A DNA stretch of 64,000 nucleotides from Bosea sp. AS-1. GTDB lineage: Bacteria > Pseudomonadota > Alphaproteobacteria > Rhizobiales > Beijerinckiaceae. The translations under genes and the position numbers were made by a program. Under the pieces are notes generated by a model. The model did not search any database, was not told the origin of the DNA, and saw only the letters and a list, made by a program, of their open reading frames with translations. The first letter of the stretch is position 1; each line of letters begins with the position of its first letter. Shown here one piece after another: positions 44,553-53,585 of this stretch. The stretch lies in NCBI RefSeq assembly GCF_002220095.1, contig NZ_CP022372.1, positions 4,188,501-4,252,500 of the forward strand, in the 5' to 3' direction.

Positions 44553-45595
44553 AGGCCGGCCCGCTCCACCACCTTCAGCATGACACTGGGCAGAGGCTCG
44601 CTCGCGAGAGCCGCAAGCGGCGTGAAGCGCATCCCCGCCGGCGGCACCGTGCGTGGCGGCACCTCTGCGGTGAAGACGGTCAGTTCCAGCGGGAAATGCG
44701 TGAAGACGTGCCGGACCGGCTCCGGCAACCGGCTCCAGCGCATCGGCAGCGGCGCGTCCTGGGCCGCCCCGTCGAGCTCGTAATCGGCGCGCCACTCGCT
44801 CGTCGGCACCTCGGCCATGCCGCCGAGCAGGCCCTTGGCCGGGCGCGTGCGTAGCAGGATCGCACCGTCGGCGCGGGTCAGGACGAAAGCTGCGCCATAG
44901 CGCGTGACACCGGCCTTCTTCGCCGCCTTGCGCGGGAAGCTCTCCTGCGTGCCCTCGATCCTCGCCCGGCAGGGCTCGCGCCAGGGGCAGAGCCCGCAGG
45001 CAGGATTGCGCGGCGTGCAGATGGTGGCGCCGAGATCCATCAAGCCTTGAGCAAAATCTCCGGGCCTGTCGGGCGGCAGCAGCGCCAGCACCTTTTCGCG
45101 AATCAGCGGCCTTGCGCCCGGCAATTCCGCCGCGATCGCGAAGAGCCGCGTCATCACGCGCTCGACATTGCCGTCCACCGCCGCCGCCGGCCGTTCGAAG
45201 GCGATGGCGGCGACGGCACCCGCCGTATAGGCGCCGATGCCAGGCAAGGCGCGCAGGGCCTCCTCCGTATCGGGAAAGCGGCCGCCATGGCGTTCCATCA
45301 CGGCTTGCGCACAGGCATGAAGGTTGCGGGCGCGGGAGTAATAGCCGAGCCCCGCCCAGGCCTGCATAACGTCCTCCGAGGGCGCCTGCGCCAGCGCCTT
45401 CACAGTCGGAAAACGGGCCATGAAGCGCTCGTAATAGGGCTTCACCGCCGTGACCGTCGTCTGCTGCAGCATGATCTCGGAGGCCCAGACACGATAGGGA
45501 TCGGGCCGCTCGCCGGCATTGGCGCGCCAGGGCAAGCTGCGACGGTGCCGGTCGTACCAGGCAAGGAGATCGGCGGCGCGGGCCTGAAGCGTCAT
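44531..45595 (-). CDS. mutY: A/G-specific adenine glycosylase
   Basis: 354 residues from ATG 45595 (MTLQARAADLLAWYDRHRRS); the frame is open 16 codons further. Catalytic acid in ASEIMLQQTTV, helix-hairpin-helix LPGIGAYTAGAVAAIAF followed by the essential Asp in AVDGNVERV, and the 4Fe-4S loop C-x6-C-x2-C-x5-C in ICTPRNPACGLCPWREPC. A C-terminal NUDIX-like domain reads 8-oxoG. It removes A opposite 8-oxoG. Convergent overlap with the peptidase gene; divergent from the DUF721 gene. Confidence 0.97.
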   Translation of the reverse strand: MTLQARAADLLAWYDRHRRSLPWRANAGERPDPYRVWASEIMLQQTTVTAVKPYYERFMARFPTVKALAQAPSEDVMQAWAGLGYYSRARNLHACAQAVMERHGGRFPDTEEALRALPGIGAYTAGAVAAIAFERPAAAVDGNVERVMTRLFAIAAELPGARPLIREKVLALLPPDRPGDFAQGLMDLGATICTPRNPACGLCPWREPCRARIEGTQESFPRKAAKKAGVTRYGAAFVLTRADGAILLRTRPAKGLLGGMAEVPTSEWRADYELDGAAQDAPLPMRWSRLPEPVRHVFTHFPLELTVFTAEVPPRTVPPAGMRFTPLAALASEPLPSVMLKVVERAGLYRSKTR

Positions 45596-45681
45596 GCTGC
45601 CGGTGTAACGCAGCCCGCTCCCGCCGCAAGCCTCCCGATGCATCGCTTGCCGTGATCGCGCCCGACGCCCACAATAGGGGC

Positions 45682-46179
45682 ATGTCCGCCAAACCGCTCG
45701 CAGAGCTGATCGACGATTGCATCGCGCCCGTGCTCGCCGCGCAGGGGTTCGCGGGGCGCGCCATCGTCTCGCTCTGGCCCGAGATCGTCGGCGAGCGCCT
45801 TGCCGCCCGTACGCGACCGCTCAAGATCGACTGGCCGAAACGGCGCCCCGGACCCGGCGAAGCCGCGGAGCCGGCGACGATGGTCGTACGGGTCGAGGGA
45901 GCCTTCGCGCTCGAGATGCAGCAGCTCGGCCCGCTGGTGGTCGAGCGCGTCAACACCCATCTGGGCTGGCGCGCCGTCGGCAAGCTCGTCCTGAAGCAGG
46001 GACCGGTGGCGCCGGTTCAGGCGCCCGCCCGCCCGGTTCCGGTTCTCGACCCGGTAGCAACGGCGCGGATCGACGACCAGGTCGCATCGGTCGCGGATGA
46101 AGGCTTGCGGGATGCTCTCGCCCGGCTCGGTCGCGCCGTGGCGCAGCGGGCGCGGCAGGACGGTTCGCGCAACAATTGA
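45682..46179 (+). CDS. DciA-like (DUF721) protein
   Basis: 165 residues from the ATG after AGGGG (an in-frame ATG lies ten codons earlier). The N-terminal DUF721 domain reads PLAELIDDCIAPVLAAQGFAGRAIVSLWPEIVGERLAARTRPLKI-like over residues 3-50, then a KH-like part MVVRVEGAFALEMQQL and a disordered tail. DUF721 proteins include DciA, which helps load the replicative helicase in bacteria lacking DnaC. Position between mutY and dsbA-smc is the conserved one in this order. Confidence 0.85.
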   Translation: MSAKPLAELIDDCIAPVLAAQGFAGRAIVSLWPEIVGERLAARTRPLKIDWPKRRPGPGEAAEPATMVVRVEGAFALEMQQLGPLVVERVNTHLGWRAVGKLVLKQGPVAPVQAPARPVPVLDPVATARIDDQVASVADEGLRDALARLGRAVAQRARQDGSRNN

Positions 46180-46288
46180 CACGGCTTCGTGAGCAGAACG
46201 CCGCAGGCGCCGATGCGCTCTTGCCACAATGCGCCGGCCTCTATAGCTCCGATTTCGACCTTCGACCTAGCTTTGAGGACCCCTCACG

Positions 46289-46924
46289 ATGACGAACAGG
46301 CGACAGCTCCTGACCGGCGCAGCCGGGATCGCCGCCGCCGCGCTCGCGGGCGCCGAATTCGCGGGCATCGGTGCCGCCCGCGCCCAGACCAAGCTTCCCG
46401 ATGCCGGCCCGCTCGGCGACGTCTGGCTTGGCCCGGCGGACGCGAAGGTCACGGTCATCGAATATGCCTCGATGACCTGCTCGCACTGCGCCCATTTCCA
46501 CGAGACGACCTGGCCGGAGCTGAAGAAGAAGTACATCGACACCGGCAAGATCCGCTTCAGCCTGCGCGAATTCCCGCTCGACCCGCTGGCCATGGCCGGC
46601 TTCATGCTGGCCCGCTGCAACGGCAACGACAAATACTATCCGATGACCGACCTGCTGTTCTCGCAGCAGAAGAACTGGGCTTTCGTCGACAAGCCGGTCG
46701 ACGCGCTCTCGGCGCTGGTGAAACAGGGCGGTTTCACGCAGGAATCCTTCGAAGCCTGCTTGAAAAGGCAGGATATCTATGACGCCATTACCCAGGTGAA
46801 GGACGGCGGCGCCAAGGCGGGCGTGGACGCGACCCCGACCTTCTTCGTGAATGGACAGAAAGTCTCGGGTGCAGTCTCGATCGCCGAGTTCGACAAGGTG
46901 CTGGAGCCGCTGCTCGCGAAGTGA
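46289..46924 (+). CDS. DsbA-family periplasmic thiol-disulfide oxidoreductase
   Basis: 211 residues. The N-terminus MTNRRQLLTGAAGIAAAALA has a twin-arginine-like NRRQLL, with cleavage near ARAQ at residue 32. The active site is C64-S-H-C67 in YASMTCSHCAHFHETTWP and the cis-proline lies in DATPTFFVNG. CxxC with SH in the middle is typical of the alphaproteobacterial group that oxidises or reduces secreted proteins. It precedes smc by 120 bases, a conserved pairing. Confidence 0.93.
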   Translation: MTNRRQLLTGAAGIAAAALAGAEFAGIGAARAQTKLPDAGPLGDVWLGPADAKVTVIEYASMTCSHCAHFHETTWPELKKKYIDTGKIRFSLREFPLDPLAMAGFMLARCNGNDKYYPMTDLLFSQQKNWAFVDKPVDALSALVKQGGFTQESFEACLKRQDIYDAITQVKDGGAKAGVDATPTFFVNGQKVSGAVSIAEFDKVLEPLLAK

Positions 46925-47044
46925 GCGGGGCGCGTCATCGCGCGCTCACAAAGCCTCATCATTCTCAGTCCCCGTACCGAGGAGCCGCGTGATGGCTCCT
47001 CGAAAGGCGGGGGCTGAGCGTTTGCAAGCCGACGGCACGCGTCC

Positions 47045-50000
47045 ATGCATCTGACGCGCCTCAAGCTCACCGGCTTCAAGACCTTCGTCGAGCCGACCGA
47101 ATTCCCGATCGAACCGGGGCTGACCGGCATCGTCGGGCCGAATGGCTGCGGCAAGTCCAATCTCGTCGAAGCCTTGCGCTGGGTGATGGGCGAAAGCTCG
47201 TTCAAGAACATGCGCGGCTCGGGGATGGACGACGTCATCTTCGGCGGCTCGAACGAGCGCCCGGCCCGCAACATGGCCGAGGTCGCGCTCACTCTCGACA
47301 ACAGCGACCGCAAGGCGCCGGCCGCCTTCAACGAGCTCGACACCCTCGAAGTCACACGCCGGATCGAACGCGAGGAAGGCTCGACCTACCGCATCAACGG
47401 CAAGGAGGTGCGGGCCAAGGACGTGCAGCTCCTCTTCGCCGATGCCGCAACCGGCGCGCGCTCGCCGGCGCTCGTGCGGCAAGGGCAGATCAGCGAGATC
47501 ATCTCGGCCAAGCCGCAGTCACGCCGGCGCATCCTCGAGGACGCTGCCGGCATCGCCGGGCTGCACAGCCGCCGCCACGAGGCGGAGCTGCGTCTGAGAG
47601 GCGCCGAGGAAAACCTGACCCGACTCGAAGATGTGCTCGGCGAGATCGACGGGCAGATCGAGGCGCTGCAGCGACAGGCGCGACAGGCCGGGCGCTATCG
47701 CAGCCTCGCGGCCGATATCCGCCGGGCCGAGGCGATGCTGGCGCTGATCGCGCTGCACGAGGCGCGCGCCCATCAGGCGCAAGCCGAGCATGTGCTGGAA
47801 GAGACGGTGCGCGCCGTCGCCGACCAGACCGGGATCCAGGCGGAGGCTGCCAAGCGGCAGGCCATCGCCACGCATGAGATGCCGGCCCTGCGCCAGGGCG
47901 AATCGGCAGCCGCGGCGGCCCTGGTACGGCTCAAGCGCGGCCTCGACGAGCTCGAGGCCGAGAACCGCCGCGCCAAACAGCGGGCGGAAGAACTCGGCAA
48001 ACGGCTTGCCGAATTACAGGCCGATCTGGCGCGGCAGGAAACGATCGGTCGGGACGCGAACGAAAGCCTCGCGCGGCTCGCAGGGGAAGACGCTGTCCTC
48101 GCCCGTGAGAGCGAAGTGTCCGGCGGCGGTACCGACGCGGCTTCGGCCGCGCTGCAGGAGGCCGAGCAGGCGCTCGCCACCGCAGAGGCCGAGCAGACCG
48201 CGGCGCAGGCCGCGTTGTCCGACCTCGCCGCCCGCCGGGGCGCGCTGGAGCGGATCTTGCGCGAGGTGCGTGAGCGCGAAGCGCGCGCCGGGGCGGAGCT
48301 GGACAGACTCCAGCGCGACCAGGCGGCGCTCGAAGCCGCCAGCACAGGCGCGCCGCTCGACGGGCTGCGTCAGGCGCTCGCGGCGATGGAAGCCGCCATG
48401 CAGACAGCGGATACGCAGGCCTCCGCCGCGCGCGCTGCACTCGCCGGCATCCGCGAGCGCGAGTCTCAGATGCGCGGCCCTATGACCGAGGCGGACCGCA
48501 AGGCCCAGCGGCTCGAAACCGAGGTCGGCACGCTGCGCAAGCTGCTGGCCCCGGCGGCGAGCGACCGCTGGCCGGCCATCGTCGAGGCGATCAAGGTCGC
48601 GAAAGGATTCGAGATCGCGCTGGGTGCGGCGTTCGGCGACGATCTCGATGCGTCCGCCGATACGGCCGCGCCGGCGCATTGGCGGGAGACCGGCCCCGGC
48701 TCGAGCGACCCAACGCTGCCGGCTGGCGCCGAACCTCTCCTCCGGCATGTGAAAGGCCCGCCCGCGCTTGCACGCCGCCTTGCCCAGATCGGTGTGGTCG
48801 CGCGGGCAGAGGGCGAAAGCCTGCGCGCCCTGCTCGGCCCGGGACAGATCCTGGTCTCGCGCGAAGGCGACGTCTGGCGCTGGGACGGCTTCACCAGTGC
48901 CGCCGAAGCGCCATCCCCCGCGGCTCGACGGCTGGCGGAAAAGAACCGGCTCGACGATCTCCAACGCGAGGCCGTCGCAGCCCGCGAGGCGGCCGAGACA
49001 GCACGCCAGGCGCTGGAGGCGGTGACCGTAGAGACGCGCGCAGCAGTGCAGGCCGAGAGCACGGCGATCGAGGCGGCACGGCAGGCCCGCCGGCAATTCG
49101 ACCACGGCCGCGACCAATTCGCCGCGGCCGAGCGCAAGGCTGCGGAGACGGCCGCCCGCCTTTCCGGCCTGACAGAGGCGATCAATCGTCTCGGCCAGAG
49201 CATGGCCGAAGCCGGAGCACAGGCTCGCGAACAGGAGAAGGCCCTGGCGGCCCTGCCCGCATCGACCACGCTTGAAACCACGCTGCTGAAGGCGCGCGCC
49301 GTGCTGGGCGAGCGGCGGGCTGCGGCCTCCGATGCTCGCGCCCGCCTCCAGACCCTCGCGCGGGAAGCTGAGTTGCGGGCGCGCCGGCGCGCCGCCATTG
49401 CCGACGAAACGCAAGCCTGGCGGAAGCGCGCGGATGCGAGCGGCCAGAGCGCCGCGGAAAGCCGGCGCCGGATCGCTGCGGCGACCGCCGAGCGCCAGGC
49501 TTTGCTGGAAGCGCCCGACACCTTCCTGATCGAGAAGCGGCGGCTCGTCGCCGAGATCGAGCAGGCGGAAGCTGCCCGGCGCGAGGCAGCCGACAGGCTG
49601 GCTACCGGCGAATCCGCCCTGGCGGAAGCCGACCGGCAGGCCCGCATCGCGCTGGAGGGGCTGTCCGGCGCGCGGGAGCGGCGGGCCTCGGCCGAGGCGC
49701 GGCGCGATGCGGCGCGGCAGCGCGTCGCCGACATAGCCCGCCAGATCGAGGACGGGCTGGAAACCGGGCTCGATGGGCTGCAGGCCATCGCCGGGCACAA
49801 GCCCGGCGATCCACTGCCCGAGACGGAAGCCGTGGAGCGTCGCCTCGCCAATCTCAAGGGCGAGCGCGAGCGGCTGGGCGCGGTCAACCTGCGCGCAGAG
49901 GACGAGCTGACCGATGTGAAGAGCAAGCGCGAGGGGCTTTCGACCGAGCGGGACGACCTGACCGAGGCGATCCGGCGCCTCAGGCAGGCGATCGGCGCGC

Positions 50001-50500
50001 TCAACCGCGAGGGGCGCGAACGACTCACCGCCGCCTTCGCGATCGTCAACGGCCATTTCCAGCAGCTCTTCGGCGTGTTGTTCGGCGGCGGCGAGGCCGA
50101 GCTTCGGCTGGTGGATTCGGAGGACCCGCTCGAGGCCGGGCTCGAGATCTTCGCCCGTCCGCCCGGCAAGAAGCCGCAGGTGATGACGTTGCTCTCCGGC
50201 GGCGAGCAGGCGTTGACGGCGACCGCATTGATCTTCGCCGTCTTCCTGACCAACCCTTCGCCGATCTGCGTGCTCGACGAGGTCGACGCGCCGCTCGACG
50301 ATGCCAATGTCGAGCGCTATTGCGACCTCCTGGTGGAAATGGCGCGCAACACGCAGACCCGCTTCATCCTGATCACCCACAACCCGATCACCATGGCGCG
50401 GATGGAACGGCTCTTCGGCGTCACCATGGCGGAGCGCGGCGTCAGCCAGATGGTGTCGGTCGACCTCGCCACGGCGGAGCGCATCCGCGAGGCGGGCTGA
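47045..50500 (+). CDS. smc: Chromosome segregation protein SMC
   Basis: 1151 residues. Walker A GPNGCGKSNL at 31-40 in the N-terminal half-head; coiled coil from about 170 to 500; hinge around 520-640 (DRWPAIVEAIKVAKGFEIALGAAFGDDL); second coiled coil to about 1010; then C-terminal half-head with ABC signature LLSGGEQALTATALIF and Walker B VLDEVDAPLDDANV. It condenses and aligns chromosome arms with ScpA and ScpB (not in the window). Alanine- and arginine-rich coiled coils produce long antisense frames that are not genes. Confidence 0.97.
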   Translation: MHLTRLKLTGFKTFVEPTEFPIEPGLTGIVGPNGCGKSNLVEALRWVMGESSFKNMRGSGMDDVIFGGSNERPARNMAEVALTLDNSDRKAPAAFNELDTLEVTRRIEREEGSTYRINGKEVRAKDVQLLFADAATGARSPALVRQGQISEIISAKPQSRRRILEDAAGIAGLHSRRHEAELRLRGAEENLTRLEDVLGEIDGQIEALQRQARQAGRYRSLAADIRRAEAMLALIALHEARAHQAQAEHVLEETVRAVADQTGIQAEAAKRQAIATHEMPALRQGESAAAAALVRLKRGLDELEAENRRAKQRAEELGKRLAELQADLARQETIGRDANESLARLAGEDAVLARESEVSGGGTDAASAALQEAEQALATAEAEQTAAQAALSDLAARRGALERILREVREREARAGAELDRLQRDQAALEAASTGAPLDGLRQALAAMEAAMQTADTQASAARAALAGIRERESQMRGPMTEADRKAQRLETEVGTLRKLLAPAASDRWPAIVEAIKVAKGFEIALGAAFGDDLDASADTAAPAHWRETGPGSSDPTLPAGAEPLLRHVKGPPALARRLAQIGVVARAEGESLRALLGPGQILVSREGDVWRWDGFTSAAEAPSPAARRLAEKNRLDDLQREAVAAREAAETARQALEAVTVETRAAVQAESTAIEAARQARRQFDHGRDQFAAAERKAAETAARLSGLTEAINRLGQSMAEAGAQAREQEKALAALPASTTLETTLLKARAVLGERRAAASDARARLQTLAREAELRARRRAAIADETQAWRKRADASGQSAAESRRRIAAATAERQALLEAPDTFLIEKRRLVAEIEQAEAARREAADRLATGESALAEADRQARIALEGLSGARERRASAEARRDAARQRVADIARQIEDGLETGLDGLQAIAGHKPGDPLPETEAVERRLANLKGERERLGAVNLRAEDELTDVKSKREGLSTERDDLTEAIRRLRQAIGALNREGRERLTAAFAIVNGHFQQLFGVLFGGGEAELRLVDSEDPLEAGLEIFARPPGKKPQVMTLLSGGEQALTATALIFAVFLTNPSPICVLDEVDAPLDDANVERYCDLLVEMARNTQTRFILITHNPITMARMERLFGVTMAERGVSQMVSVDLATAERIREAG

Positions 50501-50669
50501 GGTCCTTCCCCAGGGATAGGGAAAAACCGCCTCAGGGGGCGAAAAACGCGGCCGAGGACCGCCTTGCCCCGCTGAAAAAATGCCACATTCCGTCCCGCAA
50601 TGCGGCAAGATTGTCGCACTTTGCCAGAATTTTTATATATTCCAATACGTTAGACGTTATCCACGCGCC

Positions 50670-50698
50670 TTGACAGCGCCGGGGGCTGCCAATAAAGG
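50670..50698 (+). promoter_or_regulatory. Sigma-70-type promoter candidate of the F0 ATP synthase operon
   Basis: TTGACA-N17-TAAAGG at 50670-50698, about 100 bases before the atpI ATG. The -35 is perfect, the -10 poor. The space between smc and atpI otherwise holds only an AT-rich patch (50625-50665) and no gene. Confidence 0.45.
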
Positions 50699-50797
50699 AG
50701 GCCGTGCTGACGACGGCTCGATGCGCGGGTTTGGTCGTGGTTATAGTGGTTTTTCGCCGGATCGCGGCGTTTTCGCGATCGAGACGGAGCCAAGGCC

Positions 50798-51148
50798 ATG
50801 ACAGAACCTGACCCAAACGCCTCAGACTCGGAGTTGCGCGCAAGACTGGGTTCCCTGAAGTCCGCGATCAAACGGGCGGAAGAGAACGAAAAGCCGGGCG
50901 CGGGTCCGGCTGGAGAGGACAAGGCCCTCGCGGGCGCGATGTCCTCAGGCTTTCGCGCCGCGACGGATCTTGCAGGCGGCATCATCGCAGGCGCCCTGAT
51001 CGGGTACCTCGGCGACCGGTGGCTGGGAACGTCCCCGTTCCTGCTGATCGCCTTCCTGGTGATCGGAGCCATCGCGGGCTTCAGATCCGTCTATCGGCTC
51101 GGTTCGCGCCCGACCTCCGTGTCGAAGAGCGATCCGAAGAGAGATTGA
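50798..51148 (+). CDS. atpI: ATP synthase protein I
   Basis: 116 residues: a charged N-terminal part, then two membrane helices (AGGIIAGALIGYLGDRWLG and FLLIAFLVIGAIAGFRSVYR), the pattern of alphaproteobacterial AtpI. It assists assembly of the c-ring or Mg2+ supply to ATP synthase. It leads the F0 operon, 43 bases before atpB. Confidence 0.92.
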   Translation: MTEPDPNASDSELRARLGSLKSAIKRAEENEKPGAGPAGEDKALAGAMSSGFRAATDLAGGIIAGALIGYLGDRWLGTSPFLLIAFLVIGAIAGFRSVYRLGSRPTSVSKSDPKRD

Positions 51149-51191
51149 CCGAAGGGGCGGCCCGTAAAGCCGCGCGACGAGGGACGAGATC

Positions 51192-51956
51192 ATGGCGGCT
51201 GGCGGCGGAATCGATCCGATCCACCAATTCCACATCAATCCGATCGTGGAGCTGAAGCCGTTCGGCCTCGACCTGTCCTTCACCAACACCTCGCTGTGGA
51301 TGGCGATCGTGGTCGCCGTCGTCTCGGTCATCATGGTCTATGGCTCGAGCCAGCGCGCGGTCGTTCCCGGCCGGCTGCAGTCGCTCGCCGAGATGATGTA
51401 CGAATTCACGGCCTCCACCCTCACCGGCGTGATGGGCAAGGAGGGCATGAAGTTCTTCCCCTTCGTGTTCTCGCTGTTCATGTTCGTGCTGGCGTCGAAC
51501 CTCCTCGGCCTGCTGCCCGGCTCGTTCACCGTCACCAGCCAGGTCATCGTCACCGCCGCTCTCGCCGTGCTCGTGATGAGCATCGTGCTGATCTACGGCA
51601 TCACCAAGCATGGCAGCCACTTCTTCGGCCTGTTCGTGCCGTCGGGCGTGCCGGGCTGGCTCCTGCCCTTCGTGATGCTGATCGAGGTCGTCTCGTTCGT
51701 GTCGCGCCCGGTCTCGCTCTCGCTGCGTCTCTTCGGCAACATGCTCGCCGGCCATATCGCGCTCAAAGTCTTCGGCGGCTTCGTCGTCGTGCTGCTGGGC
51801 TCGGGCGCCGTGCTGAACTACGCGATCGCGCCGCTGCCGCTGCTGCTGGCCGTCGCGCTGACGGCGCTCGAGGTCCTCGTCGCCGTCCTGCAGGCCTATG
51901 TCTTCGCGATCCTGACCTGCGTCTATCTCAACGACGCGCTGCACCCCGGCCACTGA
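51192..51956 (+). CDS. atpB: ATP synthase F0 subunit a
   Basis: 254 residues, 5-6 membrane helices. The essential arginine lies in SLSLRLFGNMLAGHI; the proton half-channel region follows in the C-terminal helices (LEVLVAVLQAYVFAILTCVYLNDALHP). N-terminal IHQFHINPIVELKPFGLDLSFTN is the usual start. It forms the proton path against the c-ring in the inner membrane. Confidence 0.97.
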   Translation: MAAGGGIDPIHQFHINPIVELKPFGLDLSFTNTSLWMAIVVAVVSVIMVYGSSQRAVVPGRLQSLAEMMYEFTASTLTGVMGKEGMKFFPFVFSLFMFVLASNLLGLLPGSFTVTSQVIVTAALAVLVMSIVLIYGITKHGSHFFGLFVPSGVPGWLLPFVMLIEVVSFVSRPVSLSLRLFGNMLAGHIALKVFGGFVVVLLGSGAVLNYAIAPLPLLLAVALTALEVLVAVLQAYVFAILTCVYLNDALHPGH

Positions 51957-52017
51957 GGCCGGGACAGCGCCCGGACGAGTTCAACCCGCCCTTTAGCCTT
52001 CCCACTGGAGAAACATC

Positions 52018-52245
52018 ATGGATCCTGTTGCAGCCAAGTTCATCGGCGCCGGCCTCGCCTCGCTCGGCATGGGCCTCGCCGCCATCGGCGTCGGCACCAT
52101 CTTCGGCAACTTCCTCTCGGGCGCCCTGCGCAACCCGTCGGCCGCCGACGGCCAGTTCCCGCGCGCCTTCATCGGCGCGGCGCTTGCCGAAGGTCTGGGC
52201 ATCTTCGCGTTCGTCGTCGCGCTCGTGCTGCTCTTCGTGGTCTGA
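52018..52245 (+). CDS. atpE: ATP synthase F0 subunit c
   Basis: 75 residues forming a helical hairpin with the polar loop [10 protein letters not shown] and the proton-binding glutamate E58 in [12 protein letters not shown]. The ring of these subunits turns as protons pass. It lies 61 bases after atpB. Confidence 0.97.
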   Translation: MDPVAAKFIGAGLASLGMGLAAIGVGTIFGNFLSGALRNPSAADGQFPRAFIGAALAEGLGIFAFVVALVLLFVV

Positions 52246-52334
52246 CGCTTCCGTCGACCGCTTTTTCGTCGCGCGTTCAGGCTATCTTGGCCAGGCGCGC
52301 GGCGGTTCCTTTTCTTTGCGCTGAAAGGCACGCT

Positions 52335-52952
52335 ATGCCGGTTCGATCTTCAGGGTTCGTGCGACAAGGATGGCCGCTGGCTGTCGCCTCGTTCGCCACT
52401 CTGGCGGCGGGAGCGGCGCTGGCTGCCGAGCAGAAGCACGGCGAAAGTGGCGAGGGAGCTTCCTTCCCGCCTTTCGACCCGTCGCATTTCGCCAGCAACC
52501 TGTTCTGGCTCGCCGTCACCTTCGCGGTGCTCTACTGGCTGATGTCGAAGATCGCGCTGCCGCGCATCGGCGAGATCCTGGAAGAGCGCGCCGGCACCAT
52601 CGGCCGCGACCTCGACCAGGCGGCCGAGATGCAGGCCAAGGCCGAGGAGATGGCGCAGGCCTATGAGAAGGCCCTCGCCGAGGCGCGCAAGAACGCCCAG
52701 GGCATCGCCCAGACGGCGCGCGAGACCGGCGCCAAGGCGAGCGACGCCCAGCGTCACGCCACCGAGGCCGAACTCGCCGCCAAGCTCGCCCAGGCCGAGG
52801 CGACCATCGCCAAGACCAAGACCGAGGCGATGAGCAATGTCCGCGGTCTCGGCAGCGACGTGGCGGTCGCGATCGTCACCAAGCTGACCGGTCAGGCTCC
52901 CAGCGCCACCGAGGCGACGGAAGCAGTCGACCAGGCCCTGGCGCGCGGCTGA
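52335..52952 (+). CDS. ATP synthase F0 subunit b'
   Basis: 205 residues from the ATG at 52335 (the frame is open 16 codons earlier). An N-terminal stretch VASFATLAAGAALAAEQKHGE may be a cleaved signal. A single membrane helix FASNLFWLAVTFAVLYWLMS follows, then a long Ala/Glu/Lys helix typical of the b' stator arm. Photosynthetic and alphaproteobacterial ATP synthases use a b/b' pair; the partner follows 11 bases downstream. Confidence 0.93.
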   Translation: MPVRSSGFVRQGWPLAVASFATLAAGAALAAEQKHGESGEGASFPPFDPSHFASNLFWLAVTFAVLYWLMSKIALPRIGEILEERAGTIGRDLDQAAEMQAKAEEMAQAYEKALAEARKNAQGIAQTARETGAKASDAQRHATEAELAAKLAQAEATIAKTKTEAMSNVRGLGSDVAVAIVTKLTGQAPSATEATEAVDQALARG

Positions 52953-52963
52953 GGAGAGTTCTG

Positions 52964-53440
52964 ATGGATACTTTCTGGGTTGGCGTCGCGCTCGTCATCT
53001 TCCTCGCGATCCTCGTCAAGTTCGGCGTGCCGAAGATGATCGTGAAAGGTCTGGACGCGCGCGGCGAGAAGGTCGCTCAGGAGCTGGCGGAAGCCCGCCG
53101 CCTGCGCCAGGAGGCCGAGAAGCTGCTGGCCGAATACGACTCCAAGCGCAAGGCCGCCGAGGCCGAGGCCGCCGAGATCGTCTCCTCCGCCAATGACGAG
53201 GCCAAGCGCCTCGCGGCGGAAGCCGAGGCCAAGCTCGCGGACTTCGTCGTCCGCCGCACCAAGGCGGCCGAGGAGAAGATCGCCCAGGCCGAGAGCCAGG
53301 CCGAGGCCGAGGTTCGCGCCGCAGCTGCGGAGGCCGCCACCAAGGCCGCCGAGACGATCCTGCGCGGCCAGATGGCGGGCAAGGCCGGCGACGCCGCCTT
53401 CGCCTCCGGGCTGGACGAGGTCAAGGCCAAGCTCAACTGA
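52964..53440 (+). CDS. atpF: ATP synthase F0 subunit b
   Basis: 158 residues: membrane helix TFWVGVALVIFLAILVKFGV at the N-terminus, then a continuous charged, Ala-rich helix to the end (QEAEKLLAEYDSKRKAAEAEA). It forms the stator with b' and reaches the F1 head, whose genes are elsewhere in the chromosome, as normal in this class. The operon ends with a strong terminator 27 bases on. Confidence 0.95.
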   Translation: MDTFWVGVALVIFLAILVKFGVPKMIVKGLDARGEKVAQELAEARRLRQEAEKLLAEYDSKRKAAEAEAAEIVSSANDEAKRLAAEAEAKLADFVVRRTKAAEEKIAQAESQAEAEVRAAAAEAATKAAETILRGQMAGKAGDAAFASGLDEVKAKLN

Positions 53441-53466
53441 GCCTCAGCCGATCGCTCGAACATTCG

Positions 53467-53496
53467 ACGCCGCGCTCTTCCGGGCGCGGCGTTTTT
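53467..53496 (+). terminator. Terminator of the F0 ATP synthase operon
   Basis: Perfect 9-bp stem ACGCCGCGC / GCGCGGCGT with an 8-base loop, then TTTTC. Confidence 0.9.
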
Positions 53497-53585
53497 CTTT
53501 GCCCGGCTTCCGCCGAAATCATGCCATGGGATGCCGTCGCAACCATAGCGGCAGGGCCTCCGCTTCGGATCCAAGGGCATTCGCG

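Noticed and set aside
43752..45983. Long (743-codon) minus-strand frame across the peptidase, mutY and DUF721 genes
   Set aside because: It is out of frame with mutY and antisense to two well-supported genes; composition is typical of shadow frames in GC-rich DNA.
48014..50608. Very long (864-codon) antisense frame across smc
   Set aside because: The sense strand encodes a full SMC with both Walker motifs. GC-rich Ala/Arg/Leu codons keep other frames open, and the antisense product has no family resemblance.
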